DNA of 62,862 nucleotides from a virus, in IMG/VR virus record IMGVR_UViG_3300047678_000246, positions 1 through 62,862 of that record, one strand, 5' to 3'. Shown one piece after another: positions 33,819-42,718 of the stretch. Below the pieces are notes generated by a model that saw only the letters and a program-made list of their open reading frames with translations, ran no database searches and was not told where the DNA came from. Position numbers and translations under genes: made by a program. Within the stretch, counting starts at the first letter, position 1. Each line of letters begins with the position of its first letter.

Positions 33819-33901
33819 GCACCGTCTCAGGACTCTTGTAACTAAAAAAGCGTAGTTTTGCCCGGTTAGGTTAATCCAGACGGTGCAGTAACGTCTGGAG
33901 G
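33819..33901 (+). ncRNA. Switch-like structured leader of the primase gene
   Basis: GCACCGTCT (33819-33827) pairs perfectly with AGACGGTGC (33878-33886), enclosing a small hairpin AACTA/TAGTT (33840-33857). The same AGACG can instead pair as CCAGACG (33876-33882) with CGTCTGG (33892-33898), which runs into the ribosome site GGAGG. The two helices exclude each other, so the leader could turn translation of the gene at 33906 on or off. It is not a tRNA: the D and T arms do not pair. I know no riboswitch class that fits. Confidence 0.45.
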
Positions 33902-33905
33902 TAAT

Positions 33906-34787
33906 ATGAACATAGTAGAAATACTACAAAAGTATAACATACAAACTGCTCCAGATGGACATCACCATTGCACTGAACATTTCATTCAGGTGGATTGCCC
34001 TTGGTGCAGCCCAAACTCTGGTAAATGGAGAATGGGATTAGCCAAAAACGGTAGGGTATCAAGTTGTTGGACATGTGGGTCTCATTCAATTGTTGATACT
34101 TTATGTGAGGTAACAAAAGAAACTTGGAATGTAGTTAGAGAATACCTTAAATCCATTTCATCTTTAGATGACTGGGCGCCAAAACATAAGAAAAAAGGAA
34201 GAGTTAAATTACCAGTAGGAGTTGGTCCTCTTTTATCAGCTCATCTTAAGTATTTAAAGAAAAGAGATTTTGATCCTAACGTAGTAGGCCCACTATGGAA
34301 TTTACAAGGTATTGGTATTTCTCCGACCCATGCTTGGAGGATATTCATACCGGTAATTCAATATGGACGAACGGTATCTTGGACCACAAGATCTATATCT
34401 GAAGATGATAGTGTTCCAAAGAAATACAAGAATGCAGATTCGGAAGAAGAAGAGATAAGTATCAAAGACACTTTGTTTGGAATAGATCTTGTAAGAAATG
34501 CGATCCTAATATGTGAGGGACCATTTGATGCGATGAGAATAGGTCCAGGAGCTGTGGCTACATATGGGTTAAGTTACACCAAACAACAGATTAATCTAAT
34601 GGTGAACTACCCGGTAAGAATTGTATGTTTTGATAACGAACCACAAGCTCAAGAAGTTGCTCATGATTTGTGTAAGAAATTAACACCATTTCCAGGAACA
34701 ACTATCAACGTAGCAATTGATGCTAAAGATCCTGGATGTGCAACTCAAAAAGAGATTGCCGAATTGAGAAAGGAATTTCTAGATTAA
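33906..34787 (+). CDS. DnaG-type primase with TOPRIM domain
   Basis: N-terminal zinc site: CPWC (about 37-40) and CWTC (about 56-59). TOPRIM domain: ILICEGPFDAMRIG with the catalytic Glu, IVCFDNEPQAQEVA as the second acidic motif. 293 residues, shorter than bacterial DnaG and lacking its helicase-binding domain. It makes primers for phage replication together with the DnaB-like helicase at 37276. The preceding leader may control it. Confidence 0.8.
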   Translation: MNIVEILQKYNIQTAPDGHHHCTEHFIQVDCPWCSPNSGKWRMGLAKNGRVSSCWTCGSHSIVDTLCEVTKETWNVVREYLKSISSLDDWAPKHKKKGRVKLPVGVGPLLSAHLKYLKKRDFDPNVVGPLWNLQGIGISPTHAWRIFIPVIQYGRTVSWTTRSISEDDSVPKKYKNADSEEEEISIKDTLFGIDLVRNAILICEGPFDAMRIGPGAVATYGLSYTKQQINLMVNYPVRIVCFDNEPQAQEVAHDLCKKLTPFPGTTINVAIDAKDPGCATQKEIAELRKEFLD

Positions 34788-34834
34788 ATATTTTGCTTTA
34801 TTAACTGCGAACGATTAGGTATGATATTTAATTC

Positions 34835-35740
34835 ATGCTTCCACGTAACTTGGTTATGATTAGAACAGTTAAAATCTCATTAGGTTCTGCTACCAAAACA
34901 AAGATAAGGAAACTACTTTCTTTGACTTGTAGATTGCGTAAATACACTAATGACTGTATTGATTACATTTGGAATTCTAATACACCTTTAAAAGAATTAT
35001 CGTATAAAAATGTTTATCCAACAAGTTCTATTACACATTCCCATATCCAATTCTGTTGGAGACAAGCATGTAGCATAACAAATATAGCCAGAAAACTAAA
35101 TTTTAAAAACCTTTGTAAGAAACCAATATTGAAACATTCAGTACAATTATCTGCTCAAACATCGCGTATAAGTATTAAATTAAAACATTTTGACTATGCA
35201 CTGAAAATTTCTGGAAGATAACGTATATGGTACTAACATCAAACAAATTTGTGAGAAAATAAACCGTAAGAAACCAGGAAGTAATGGTAAACGCAGAGCA
35301 AGAACTGAACGAGATCAGTATATAAATCATGTGGTTAAGAATATCCCCTGGAGTATTATTTCTAAGATTGCATTGGAAGATCTTAGAGGTATAAAGAAAG
35401 GAAAATCAAAGAACAGAAATAAAAATTTTAGGAAAAGATTGATACCATGGTCGCCTCGACAAGTATTATCAAGAGCAACGTGTTTGGCAGAAGAAAACGG
35501 TGTTTGTCTTCTGCTTGTTGATCCTAAAAATACTTCTAAGAGATGTCCTCAGTGTGGTTTGGTATCAAATGAAAACAGAAAGGGAGAGAAGTTCTCTTGT
35601 GTAAGGTGTTGCTACACTACATCGTCAGGCCATGCGGCAGCAAGGAACATTATCGCTAAAACCTTTAGTAACTATCAGGAGTTTACAGTCCCTGATTCTA
35701 AAAACCGGAAACATGTTGTTTCCGGTGACTGTTTAATTCA
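34835..35740 (+). pseudogene. Decayed TnpB (IS200/IS605-type) remnant
   Basis: 34835-35221 encodes the TnpB N-terminus (IRTVKISLGSATKTKIRKLL...TNDCIDYIWN). From about 35217 another frame gives the C-terminal half: ISKIALEDLRGIKKGK (RuvC II), SKRCPQCGLVSNENRKGEKFSCVRC (zinc finger), SSGHAAARNI (RuvC III without its Asp). The RuvC I segment is missing and the halves are in different frames. A 9-bp hairpin (ACCGGAAAC-ATGTT-GTTTCCGGT) near 35713-35735 is likely a right-end or omega-RNA structure. Dead as a nuclease. No TnpA is present. Confidence 0.7.
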
Positions 35741-35774
35741 CTCCCATTTTACCTATTTAAAGGAGGCAAATCAT

Positions 35775-36020
35775 ATGGGTGCTAGAGGACGTCCGGTAAC
35801 AAATAACGATGCTACAACTAAACATATCGTTACGGACATTGAAACTTGGAATGCTATGAATGCGGCTAAACGATCTCCTAGTGAATCTCTTGGGGATGTT
35901 CTTCGAAGATTATTGAAGATGCCCGCAAAGTTTAGTAACCTCAGTATTGATAAGCCAGAAAAGGCTGAGAAAGTCGACAAGACTGAAGATACTGACAAAA
36001 AGAAAAAGAAGAAGGAATAA
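35775..36020 (+). CDS. Ribbon-helix-helix-like small protein
   Basis: 81 residues from ATG 35775 behind a strong AAAGGAGG. HIVTDIETWNAMNAAKRSPSESLGDVLRRLLK has the strand-helix-helix layout of RHH repressors, followed by a Lys/Glu-rich tail. The frame continues from the TnpB remnant upstream, so a longer reading would be artificial. Confidence 0.5.
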   Translation: MGARGRPVTNNDATTKHIVTDIETWNAMNAAKRSPSESLGDVLRRLLKMPAKFSNLSIDKPEKAEKVDKTEDTDKKKKKKE

Positions 36021-36031
36021 AGCGATAAAAC

Positions 36032-36067
36032 GAAATAAGAGAGCCCTGCAACAAGCTCTCTTATTTC
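36032..36067 (+). terminator. Long perfect hairpin after the RHH gene
   Basis: GAAATAAGAGAGC (36032-36044), 10-base loop, GCTCTCTTATTTC (36055-36067), 12 bases after the stop. No T-run follows, so it may act as an RNA-stability or factor-dependent end rather than a classical terminator. Confidence 0.45.
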
Positions 36068-36259
36068 AAGATCTGAATAGAGCAGACGGGAACTGAGACA
36101 AACAAAACAAAGAAGAAAGAAGAAAGAAGACAAAGAAATGCTTTTCCAAAGGCACTTCTTACAGGAAGACATTTTTATTGTACCTAGCGTAAACCGAAAA
36201 GAAAAGGGTTATTTTCCTTATTTTCAAAATTTATTTCCTCAATGGAGAGGTAATCTCAT
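36068..36259 (+). other. Intergenic region with purine-rich tract
   Basis: No gene seen. It holds a purine-rich stretch (about 36092-36138) and ends in GGAGAGG ahead of the next gene. No two-block motif and no clear -10/-35. A replication origin or leader could lie here, but nothing shows it. Confidence 0.3.
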
Positions 36260-37264
36260 ATGATGACTAAAAAAGAATTTACTGAATCCGTATCCGTCAT
36301 TGAAAATCATTCTTGTAATACTTTTTTGAAACTGCGATTTGATCATCTTAGACATTTAAAAGGGGATATGGTTTCTGCAGTGATACTTTCATATTTATTA
36401 AATTTATTACATATGAAGAGTAACTGTGATAAAGACAAGAAGTTGTTACAGAAACATGAAATGTGGTTTAGATGCCCATCTAAAAAAATTGAACACGATT
36501 TGGGTATTAAAGAATCTAAAAGAAGACGATCAGTTGAATGCCTTCAAAAAATGGGATTGTTAGAAATTGACAATAGACAAGGAAATGTAACATGGGTTAG
36601 GATCCCCATTGAAGGATTAAGAGCTTTAGAACGTAGTGATCCAACAGTTGACTTAGAGAATGACGTAATTGAAGACGAGAGTGAAGATGATACTCAGACC
36701 TTTGAAAACCAAGGTGCTAACCCCTTGAAAACCAAGGTGGAAGAACCTTTAAAAACAAAGGTCCTATATAAAACTAATAACCTTACTAAGAACTTATCTA
36801 ATAATTGTCACTCTCGTGACGGTTTTAAAGATGATGTTGAAAAACCAAAAGATGAAAAACCAACTCCTACCTCTAATAACCAAACGGCGCAGGTACATCT
36901 TCTTGAAGATTTCACAAAAGATGTTGAGATGGGATTAAAAAGAGCTAAAAAGTACAAGAGAGATTCCAACCGAGATATATGGACAGATCATTTAAATATG
37001 ACTGTCAGAGAAATAAAAGAAAGGGATAATATTACATGGGGTGAAGCTTTTAGACACGTTAAGAAAGTTCTTACATATCATTTATCTAACCTAAGCAGTC
37101 CTTATCACATCAAAGCATACTCATTAGTGTCAATGGAAGAAAGATTTATTGATATAGAATCTAGTTGGCAACGTCAATTAGGAATCGAAAAGATGGAAGA
37201 GACAAAGAAGATCACAGAGGAGAAAAAGAAAAATGGTGGTATAGATCCTAAGAACATGTGGTAA
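36260..37264 (+). CDS. Winged-helix replication protein (candidate initiator/helicase loader)
   Basis: 334 residues. Residues 35-115 read as a winged helix (VILSYLLNLL...WFRCPSKKIEHDLGIKESKRRRSVECLQKMGLLEI...TWVRI), the fold of phage replication-initiation proteins. An acidic, low-complexity linker follows (130-200), then a helical C-terminal domain. It sits between primase and DnaB-like helicase, where O/DnaD-type initiators or loaders usually sit. ATG 36260 or 36263 after GGAGAGG. Confidence 0.55.
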   Translation: MMTKKEFTESVSVIENHSCNTFLKLRFDHLRHLKGDMVSAVILSYLLNLLHMKSNCDKDKKLLQKHEMWFRCPSKKIEHDLGIKESKRRRSVECLQKMGLLEIDNRQGNVTWVRIPIEGLRALERSDPTVDLENDVIEDESEDDTQTFENQGANPLKTKVEEPLKTKVLYKTNNLTKNLSNNCHSRDGFKDDVEKPKDEKPTPTSNNQTAQVHLLEDFTKDVEMGLKRAKKYKRDSNRDIWTDHLNMTVREIKERDNITWGEAFRHVKKVLTYHLSNLSSPYHIKAYSLVSMEERFIDIESSWQRQLGIEKMEETKKITEEKKKNGGIDPKNMW

Positions 37265-37275
37265 ACTGGTAAATA

Positions 37276-38727
37276 ATGCACATGAAGATTACTAAGTATG
37301 AAAACGAAAAAGAGAGAAGATTTCTTGAAGTGCTTATTGGAAATGATGCTTTCGCAGGATTTATTGCTTCTAAATGGAAAGAACGATTATTTGCTTCTCC
37401 TTACTCAAATAAGATTGCTCAATGGTGTGTAGATCATTACAAAGTAGAAAACAAAGCTATTAATACGGGAATATACACAAAATATGAGCTTTGGGTTGAA
37501 AAAGAGAGACCTTCAGACGAAGAATCTGATACCATTGCTAAGTTGGTAAATAGTTTAGATTTTAGAGATGTTGAATCAGAGAACATACCATTATTAAGAG
37601 AAAGTTTTATCAATCATGCAAGAAAAGTTTCATTAGAGAACCTTCGAGATGAACTAGGATCAAAATTAGAATGTGGACAGTTGGATATGGCCACAGAACT
37701 GGTAGCGAAACATTCTGGTTTTGAAGGTGAAGTTAGCAAAGGTATCTATTTGTTTAATGATGATGAAGCAATAGTTTCAACCTTTCAAGGTATATCAGAA
37801 GACGGGTGTATGATCCCGTACAAAGCGGGATTAAGGGAGTTCTTTTCTGGATCGACTCAAAGAGGGCAGTTTCTTGCCTTTTGTGGACCCCAGAAAGTAA
37901 GTAAATCATTCTGGTTATTAGATTCTGCTTTTAGAGCGTATAAGATGGGAAGAAAGAGGGTATTGTATTTTCAAATTGGGGATTTGACGGAGCAACAAAT
38001 CAAAGAAAGATTTATGGTTAGAGCAGCTAATCATCCATTAACATCAATAGATGATAAATGGCCTTGTGTAATTGCACGACCGACTGAGATATTTGCTCCC
38101 AAAACAGAAGAGGGATTACCCAATGTGATTTGTGAAGAAGAAATTTTTGAAGAACCGTTGATGGGTGTTGAAGCTTTGAAAGCAATCAAAAGTATGTTGA
38201 AAAAGGATATACGTAGTACACAACCCAAGTTTATTATTAGGCATCAATCAGAAATGAATGCATTGGAGATACGCGCAGAGATTCATAATTTGATTGTATC
38301 TGGATGGCATCCAGACGTTGTAGTTATAGATTATGCTGACAACTTATCCCCTTGTTATAACAAAGAGGATAAAAGAGATCAAATTAATACTAATTGGAAG
38401 ATAATGTCCCAAACTAGAATTCAATATCATCTTTTGATGTTAACTGCCACTCAGGTTAAAGTTAAAGGATTTAATAAAAGGGCATTAGACCGTACTGATT
38501 TTTCTGAGGATAATCGTAAATTTAATCATGTTACTGGCATGGTTGGGATAAATGTAGATGGTCAAGAGAAAGAAAAAGGAATAACTAGGTTGAACTGGAT
38601 TATGAATCGTAACAAACCGTACAATGTGTATAGATTCTGTTATTGCGCTGGGAATCTTGGTGTTGCATATCCTTCAATGGTGAGTATTTATCCTAAAAAT
38701 CAATCTTCCCGTAAGAAGGAAGATTGA
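37276..38727 (+). CDS. DnaB/RecA-like replicative helicase
   Basis: 483 residues. RecA-type core: FLAFCGPQKVSKSFWLLDSAF (Walker A), RVLYFQIGDLTEQQI, VVVIDYADNL (Walker B), LLMLTATQVK, and KGITRLNWIMNRNKP near the end, the DnaB order. The Walker A loop reads GPQKVSKS, with Ser where GK[ST] normally has Gly. It unwinds DNA for the phage fork with the primase at 33906. Start 37276 or ATG 37282; no strong ribosome site. Confidence 0.7.
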   Translation: MHMKITKYENEKERRFLEVLIGNDAFAGFIASKWKERLFASPYSNKIAQWCVDHYKVENKAINTGIYTKYELWVEKERPSDEESDTIAKLVNSLDFRDVESENIPLLRESFINHARKVSLENLRDELGSKLECGQLDMATELVAKHSGFEGEVSKGIYLFNDDEAIVSTFQGISEDGCMIPYKAGLREFFSGSTQRGQFLAFCGPQKVSKSFWLLDSAFRAYKMGRKRVLYFQIGDLTEQQIKERFMVRAANHPLTSIDDKWPCVIARPTEIFAPKTEEGLPNVICEEEIFEEPLMGVEALKAIKSMLKKDIRSTQPKFIIRHQSEMNALEIRAEIHNLIVSGWHPDVVVIDYADNLSPCYNKEDKRDQINTNWKIMSQTRIQYHLLMLTATQVKVKGFNKRALDRTDFSEDNRKFNHVTGMVGINVDGQEKEKGITRLNWIMNRNKPYNVYRFCYCAGNLGVAYPSMVSIYPKNQSSRKKED

Positions 38728-38741
38728 TTAAGGAGTTGAAA

Positions 38742-38969
38742 ATGATGCAGAAGAGTAAAGTAACGTCTACTGATTGGGAATTAGTAAACGAAGGTGGTCG
38801 CAAGTTTTTAGTGATTAAGCCGTTTGGAGAGGGATTTGAGTATAGCATTCCTTTTAATGAATTACAAGGTAAAGAATTAGTTGATTGGAAGAAGCATCTG
38901 AAAAGGAAGAAATGGATAAATGATGAGATCTACATTAATTTTATCCAAGCAGTAAAGAGTTTGTCATAA
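38742..38969 (+). CDS. Hypothetical protein
   Basis: 75 residues from ATG 38742, seven bases after AAGGAG. Start MMQKSKVTSTDWELV. An upstream TTG (38724) overlaps the helicase stop. Not recognised. Confidence 0.5.
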   Translation: MMQKSKVTSTDWELVNEGGRKFLVIKPFGEGFEYSIPFNELQGKELVDWKKHLKRKKWINDEIYINFIQAVKSLS

Positions 38970-39298
38970 TGCCTGGATTACAAATAGGAAGCTCTCCTAG
39001 TGAGAAGGTATTACAGGATATCCTTAATAGGACCTCTGATAAGAGAATGATTAGGAAGATTACCCATTGGTTGTTTGATTACAAAAGTGGACTCAAAGAG
39101 TTTGATAAATTATCTTGGAAATATCAAGAGGAAGTGTTAAGGCATTGGGATTGTCATTATAAAGAAAGATTACTACAATCGTTGGATTCAAACATAACTT
39201 TTGATCAAAAGACTATAAAAGATCTTGAAACACACAGTTTGTGTGTAATGGCAAAGTATAGAAGGGAAGCGTTAAGAAGGTGGAAAAGGAGAAAATAG
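38969..39298 (+). CDS. Hypothetical basic helical protein
   Basis: 109 residues, helical, ending in RREALRRWKRRK. One-base overlap with the previous stop. Not recognised. Confidence 0.5.
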   Translation: MPGLQIGSSPSEKVLQDILNRTSDKRMIRKITHWLFDYKSGLKEFDKLSWKYQEEVLRHWDCHYKERLLQSLDSNITFDQKTIKDLETHSLCVMAKYRREALRRWKRRK

Positions 39299-39781
39299 AT
39301 GGGAAGTTTGCAGCACAGAGGGTATTTTGGTGTTGGTATATGGCATCCTCATCACGAATGCAATGTAGGCACGTTGTATAGGTCGGCATTAGCGTTTGGA
39401 GCGTCTTTTATATTCACAGTTGGTAGAAAGTACCGTCGGCAATCTAGTGATACTGTAAATAGTACCAGTCATATTCCATATTTTTGTTTTCAATCTGGTG
39501 AGGAGTTAGAAGAAGGTGTTCCGAATGGATGTCGTATTATCTGTGTTGAGATAACAGATAATGCAAGAAATCTGCCAGTTTTTTGTCATCCAGAAAGATC
39601 TGCTTATTTGTTGGGTAATGAAGGAAGTGGTATTCCCCCTAAGTTTATGGAAAACAAATTGGTTGTTCAGATACCAACCGCTCAGTGTTTGAATTTAGCA
39701 TCTGCTGGAACAGTGGTAATGTACGATCGTGTGTGCAAACAAGTTCAGAGAGATATTACAGGAGGGTGTAATGGAAAGTGA
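39299..39781 (+). CDS. SpoU/TrmH-family RNA 2'-O-methyltransferase
   Basis: NVGTLYRSALAFGASFIFTVG (motif 1), AYLLGNEGSGIPPKF (motif 2) and VQIPTAQCLNLASAGTVVMYD (motif 3) are the three knot motifs of SPOUT methylases. 160 residues, the size of TrmL. It would methylate a ribose in tRNA or rRNA. With the phage tRNA-His and the peptide deformylase it points to phage interest in translation. Confidence 0.8.
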   Translation: MGSLQHRGYFGVGIWHPHHECNVGTLYRSALAFGASFIFTVGRKYRRQSSDTVNSTSHIPYFCFQSGEELEEGVPNGCRIICVEITDNARNLPVFCHPERSAYLLGNEGSGIPPKFMENKLVVQIPTAQCLNLASAGTVVMYDRVCKQVQRDITGGCNGK

Positions 39782-40076
39782 TGTAGTTAACGTCAGTTAT
39801 TTTTTAACCGGGATACCAGCATTTTTTCTAATGGTGTTCATGTATCTTATGTCAGTGATAGTTGTCAGTTTATTGTATGGTAGATTTTTATACTCTGATA
39901 AGGATGATAAGGATGATAAAGATGATAAAGATGATAAAGACCCACCCCTTTTGGTTGGGGGTTTATGGCCTTTGTGGTGTTTGGTACAAGTGCTTTATTA
40001 TATATCATCTGGTGTTGGGTATGTATGTGAAAAGTTTAACAATTATGCTTCATCCTTATCTGAAAAGAGGAATTAA
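39771..40076 (+). CDS. Membrane protein with Asp/Lys repeat
   Basis: 101 residues from ATG 39771 (GGAGGG in front). Transmembrane segment at about 10-34, then five DDK/DKD units coded by a 9-bp repeat (39897-39941), then a second hydrophobic segment. The repeat could vary in length. Not recognised. Confidence 0.5.
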   Translation: MESDVVNVSYFLTGIPAFFLMVFMYLMSVIVVSLLYGRFLYSDKDDKDDKDDKDDKDPPLLVGGLWPLWCLVQVLYYISSGVGYVCEKFNNYASSLSEKRN

Positions 40077-40079
40077 TAA

Positions 40080-40685
40080 ATGTACGAGATGTTTACCGAT
40101 CGATCTAGGAAAGTCATGCAGTTAGCAAATCAGGAAGCACAAAGATTCAATCACGAATATATTGGAACAGAACATGTTCTTTTAGGGCTTATTAAAGAAG
40201 GTTCTGGTGTAGCTTGTCATGTATTAAGAAATATGGGTATAGAAGTTGGTGAAGTTAGAAAGAGGGTGGAGGATAAATCTTTTTGTGGTCCAGATATGGT
40301 GACTATGGGGAAATTGCCTCAAACACCCAGAACCAAACAAGTAATATTGTATGCAATTGAAGAAGCTAAATCTTTGAAACACACCTATGTTGGAACTGAA
40401 CATTTGTTGTTGGGTCTTGTTAGAGAAGACGGTGGTTTGGCTTGTGATGTATTGAAAAGTTTTGATCTCAAATTAGAAGATATTCGTCAGGAAACGCTCG
40501 AGTTGCTTGGGTATTCAATACCAGAAGAAAAGGAATCAGATCAGTTATTAATGGTTCAACGTGTGGCAGAACATTTAGCGATTGAAGATGGATTACTTTC
40601 AGTGTTTGCTAAGATCGCGGGAGTTACAGATGAGGAGTGGAAGAAGAAAGTAGAAGAGCATAAGAAAAGTAAGGAAGCAAAATGA
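40080..40685 (+). CDS. Free-standing Clp N-domain protein
   Basis: FTDRSRKVMQLANQEAQRFNHEYIGTEHVLLGLIKEGSGVA and, 75 residues later, KQVILYAIEEAKSLKHTYVGTEHLLLGLVRE are the two Clp_N repeats of ClpC/ClpA. The AAA+ domains are absent; the rest is a 60-residue helical tail. Clp_N binds adaptors and substrates, so this protein could redirect or block host Clp proteolysis. Host ClpS/ClpC-like single domains also exist, so acquisition from the host is possible. Confidence 0.8.
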   Translation: MYEMFTDRSRKVMQLANQEAQRFNHEYIGTEHVLLGLIKEGSGVACHVLRNMGIEVGEVRKRVEDKSFCGPDMVTMGKLPQTPRTKQVILYAIEEAKSLKHTYVGTEHLLLGLVREDGGLACDVLKSFDLKLEDIRQETLELLGYSIPEEKESDQLLMVQRVAEHLAIEDGLLSVFAKIAGVTDEEWKKKVEEHKKSKEAK

Positions 40686-41005
40686 TTCCGACTTTGGCTT
40701 TTAAATTACTTGACGAGATACAGACAAATCGTTATGAATTAGATAGAATAGGAATATTAGCAGATTGCCTTGATGATTCTGGGAATTCGTTGGGTGGTAC
40801 AGTAAGAATAGTACAACACATGTTAACATGTGTAGGAACTAACAAGTGCCCAAAATGTAGTACCAAATGTTATTGGAGATCTGGAGTTCATTTTGAGCAT
40901 CAATTAAGATGTCCGAAGTGTGAGTACTGTTTTGAGCCTCAGGAATGTTTTGACCAGATAATAGAGGAAATGGTTGATTTGTTTTCTCCAGAGTATGGTG
41001 AATAA
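40682..41005 (+). CDS. Zinc-ribbon protein
   Basis: CPKCSTKCYW (about 57) and CPKCEYC (about 79) form a four-Cys zinc ribbon in 107 residues. Four-base overlap with the Clp_N gene. Confidence 0.55.
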   Translation: MIPTLAFKLLDEIQTNRYELDRIGILADCLDDSGNSLGGTVRIVQHMLTCVGTNKCPKCSTKCYWRSGVHFEHQLRCPKCEYCFEPQECFDQIIEEMVDLFSPEYGE

Positions 41006-41672
41006 AGTGAGGATTGCGGCAGTTTCTGATTTACACGGGATGCTACCTCCTATTCCTGACTGTGATATACTCTTAATAGCAGGGGATATTTGTCCGTTAT
41101 CAGATCATAGTCCTTTTGGGCAGATGAAGTGGTTGCAGTCATCGTTTGAAAAGTGGTTAGATGAAATACCAGCTAAGGAAGTAGTGGCAGTAGCGGGTAA
41201 TCATGATTGGATATTTCAGAAGATGCCCCATATGGTTCCTAGACTTCGTTGGAGATACTTACAAGATTCTGGGTGTGGAATAGAAGGGTTGAAGGTATGG
41301 GGAACTCCTTGGCAACCCCCTTTTTTTGATTGGGCGTTCAATATGGAAGAAGAAGGGTTGCGAAGGAAATGGTCTCTTATACCTGATGACACAGATATTC
41401 TTGTAACTCATTCTCCCCCGTTTGGATATGGAGATGAAGCATTACGTAAGTTAACAGATGAAAACAAAGAAAAATGGCCAGATACTGAACATACTGGTTC
41501 ACCATCTCTTACAGAAAAAATTAAAGAACTACCAAATCTAAAATTGCATGTATTTGGGCATATCCATCGAGGATATGGAAGATACGAAATAGGTAGTAAG
41601 ATAGTAGCCAATGTTTCTTTGGTCAATGAAAAGTATCAACCAGTGAACGAAGTTATGGTGTTTGATATATGA
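40995..41672 (+). CDS. Metallophosphoesterase (Icc/MPPED-like)
   Basis: AAVSDLHGMLPP, LLIAGDICPL, VAVAGNHDWIF, LVTHSPPFGYGD and LHVFGHIHRGYG are the five metal-binding motifs in order. 225 residues. It resembles the compact MPPED/YfcE-type phosphodiesterases. ATG 40995 has AGAG ahead; GTG 41007 is possible. Different from the phosphoesterase at 11888. Confidence 0.8.
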   Translation: MVNKVRIAAVSDLHGMLPPIPDCDILLIAGDICPLSDHSPFGQMKWLQSSFEKWLDEIPAKEVVAVAGNHDWIFQKMPHMVPRLRWRYLQDSGCGIEGLKVWGTPWQPPFFDWAFNMEEEGLRRKWSLIPDDTDILVTHSPPFGYGDEALRKLTDENKEKWPDTEHTGSPSLTEKIKELPNLKLHVFGHIHRGYGRYEIGSKIVANVSLVNEKYQPVNEVMVFDI

Positions 41673-42097
41673 TTGAGAAGATAGTATATTACACCGACCC
41701 AATATTGAGGGAACCTTGTGTTGAGATTCCCCCGAAGAATACCTATTGGGATCTTTGGGCTAATTTGTGGGATACCTTGCGATATCATAAAGGGTTGGGA
41801 TTGGCGGCTCCACAAATTGGAAAACGATGGCGGGCTTTTATGGTAGATGGTCAACTTTGTATAAACCCTATCACAACAAGCAAGAGTAATTCTACTGCGT
41901 TTGAAGAAGAGGGATGTTTAAGTATCCCAAACACTCAAGTTATTGTTGAGCGATCTACCTGGATACGTGGGGAGTACATTGGTAGATCTGGGGATAAGAT
42001 AACGTGGAAATTGGCAGGATTAAAGGCTAGAGTTTGGCAACATGAGATGGATCATTTAGACGGTATTTTGATCACAGATTATCAAACCCAAAAATAA
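41669..42097 (+). CDS. def: Peptide deformylase
   Basis: GLGLAAPQIG (motif 1), EEGCLSIP (motif 2, with the zinc Cys) and WQHEMDHLDGIL (HExxH) are all intact. 142 residues, short as in other phage and marine-virus deformylases. It removes the N-formyl group from new proteins. The zinc ligands and catalytic Glu are present, so it is probably active. Confidence 0.9.
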   Translation: MIEKIVYYTDPILREPCVEIPPKNTYWDLWANLWDTLRYHKGLGLAAPQIGKRWRAFMVDGQLCINPITTSKSNSTAFEEEGCLSIPNTQVIVERSTWIRGEYIGRSGDKITWKLAGLKARVWQHEMDHLDGILITDYQTQK

Positions 42098-42146
42098 AAT
42101 AAGGAATTTTAATGAAGCCATAATAATTATTAGGAGGTTATTTATT

Positions 42147-42368
42147 ATGATGACTAGGGATGAACTTAGTATACTTCATTGTTCGGAACAAATGGAAAGT
42201 ATACTTATGAAATGGTCGGAAGAAAATTTGGATGAATTTTTGAACATGGCAGAAGTCGTACAAGGGCTTTGCGATACAGGAAGTGTTATAGACGCTTTTA
42301 CTATGATTGGAATAGGAAAAGTTGGAAGTATGATAATTCACAAACATGCTTCGGAGAGCATAAGATGA
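42147..42368 (+). CDS. Hypothetical protein
   Basis: 73 residues, behind AGGAGG. A further 18-codon open frame (42365-42421) overlaps its stop; too short to call. Not recognised. Confidence 0.5.
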   Translation: MMTRDELSILHCSEQMESILMKWSEENLDEFLNMAEVVQGLCDTGSVIDAFTMIGIGKVGSMIIHKHASESIR

Positions 42369-42427
42369 ATAGGAAGATACGTTTAGTTACTAATATTAAA
42401 GAAGACAATCTATATGGATAAAATTTT

Positions 42428-42718
42428 GTGTCTGAAAACATATTTAATAAGCAACCAGTAAATTACGAAACATTAGTTCATAATTTTTTCGATAAATGGC
42501 CACACGGTAAAATATCTTTACTCGTTGGCCATTTATTGTATGCATTAGATGAGCAGGAAGAATATCATTACTTCACGGATGAGGTGTACAATATGCAAGA
42601 AGGCCAATCTATGTTAATAGAATTTATGGCCGATTTAGAAAGAATAAAACCAAGGAAAAGTAACAGTAGTAAACCCAAATTTGATTTCAGTAAAATAGAT
42701 GAGGAGGAATTGGAATGA
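42428..42718 (+). CDS. Hypothetical acidic protein
   Basis: 96 residues, GTG start, acidic tail (FDFSKIDEEELE). Not recognised. Confidence 0.45.
   Translation: MSENIFNKQPVNYETLVHNFFDKWPHGKISLLVGHLLYALDEQEEYHYFTDEVYNMQEGQSMLIEFMADLERIKPRKSNSSKPKFDFSKIDEEELE

Noticed and set aside
33798-33905. tRNA-like look of the primase leader
   Set aside because: The outer helix and a CTTGTAA loop resemble a tRNA, but the D, anticodon and T stems do not pair.
34835-35740. TnpB-like regulator (TldR) idea
   Set aside because: Nuclease-dead TnpB regulators keep one intact frame. Here the halves are in different frames and the middle is missing.
39897-39941. CRISPR-like repeat
   Set aside because: Nine-base units without spacers, in frame with Asp/Lys codons. 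No CRISPR array or cas gene was found in the window.
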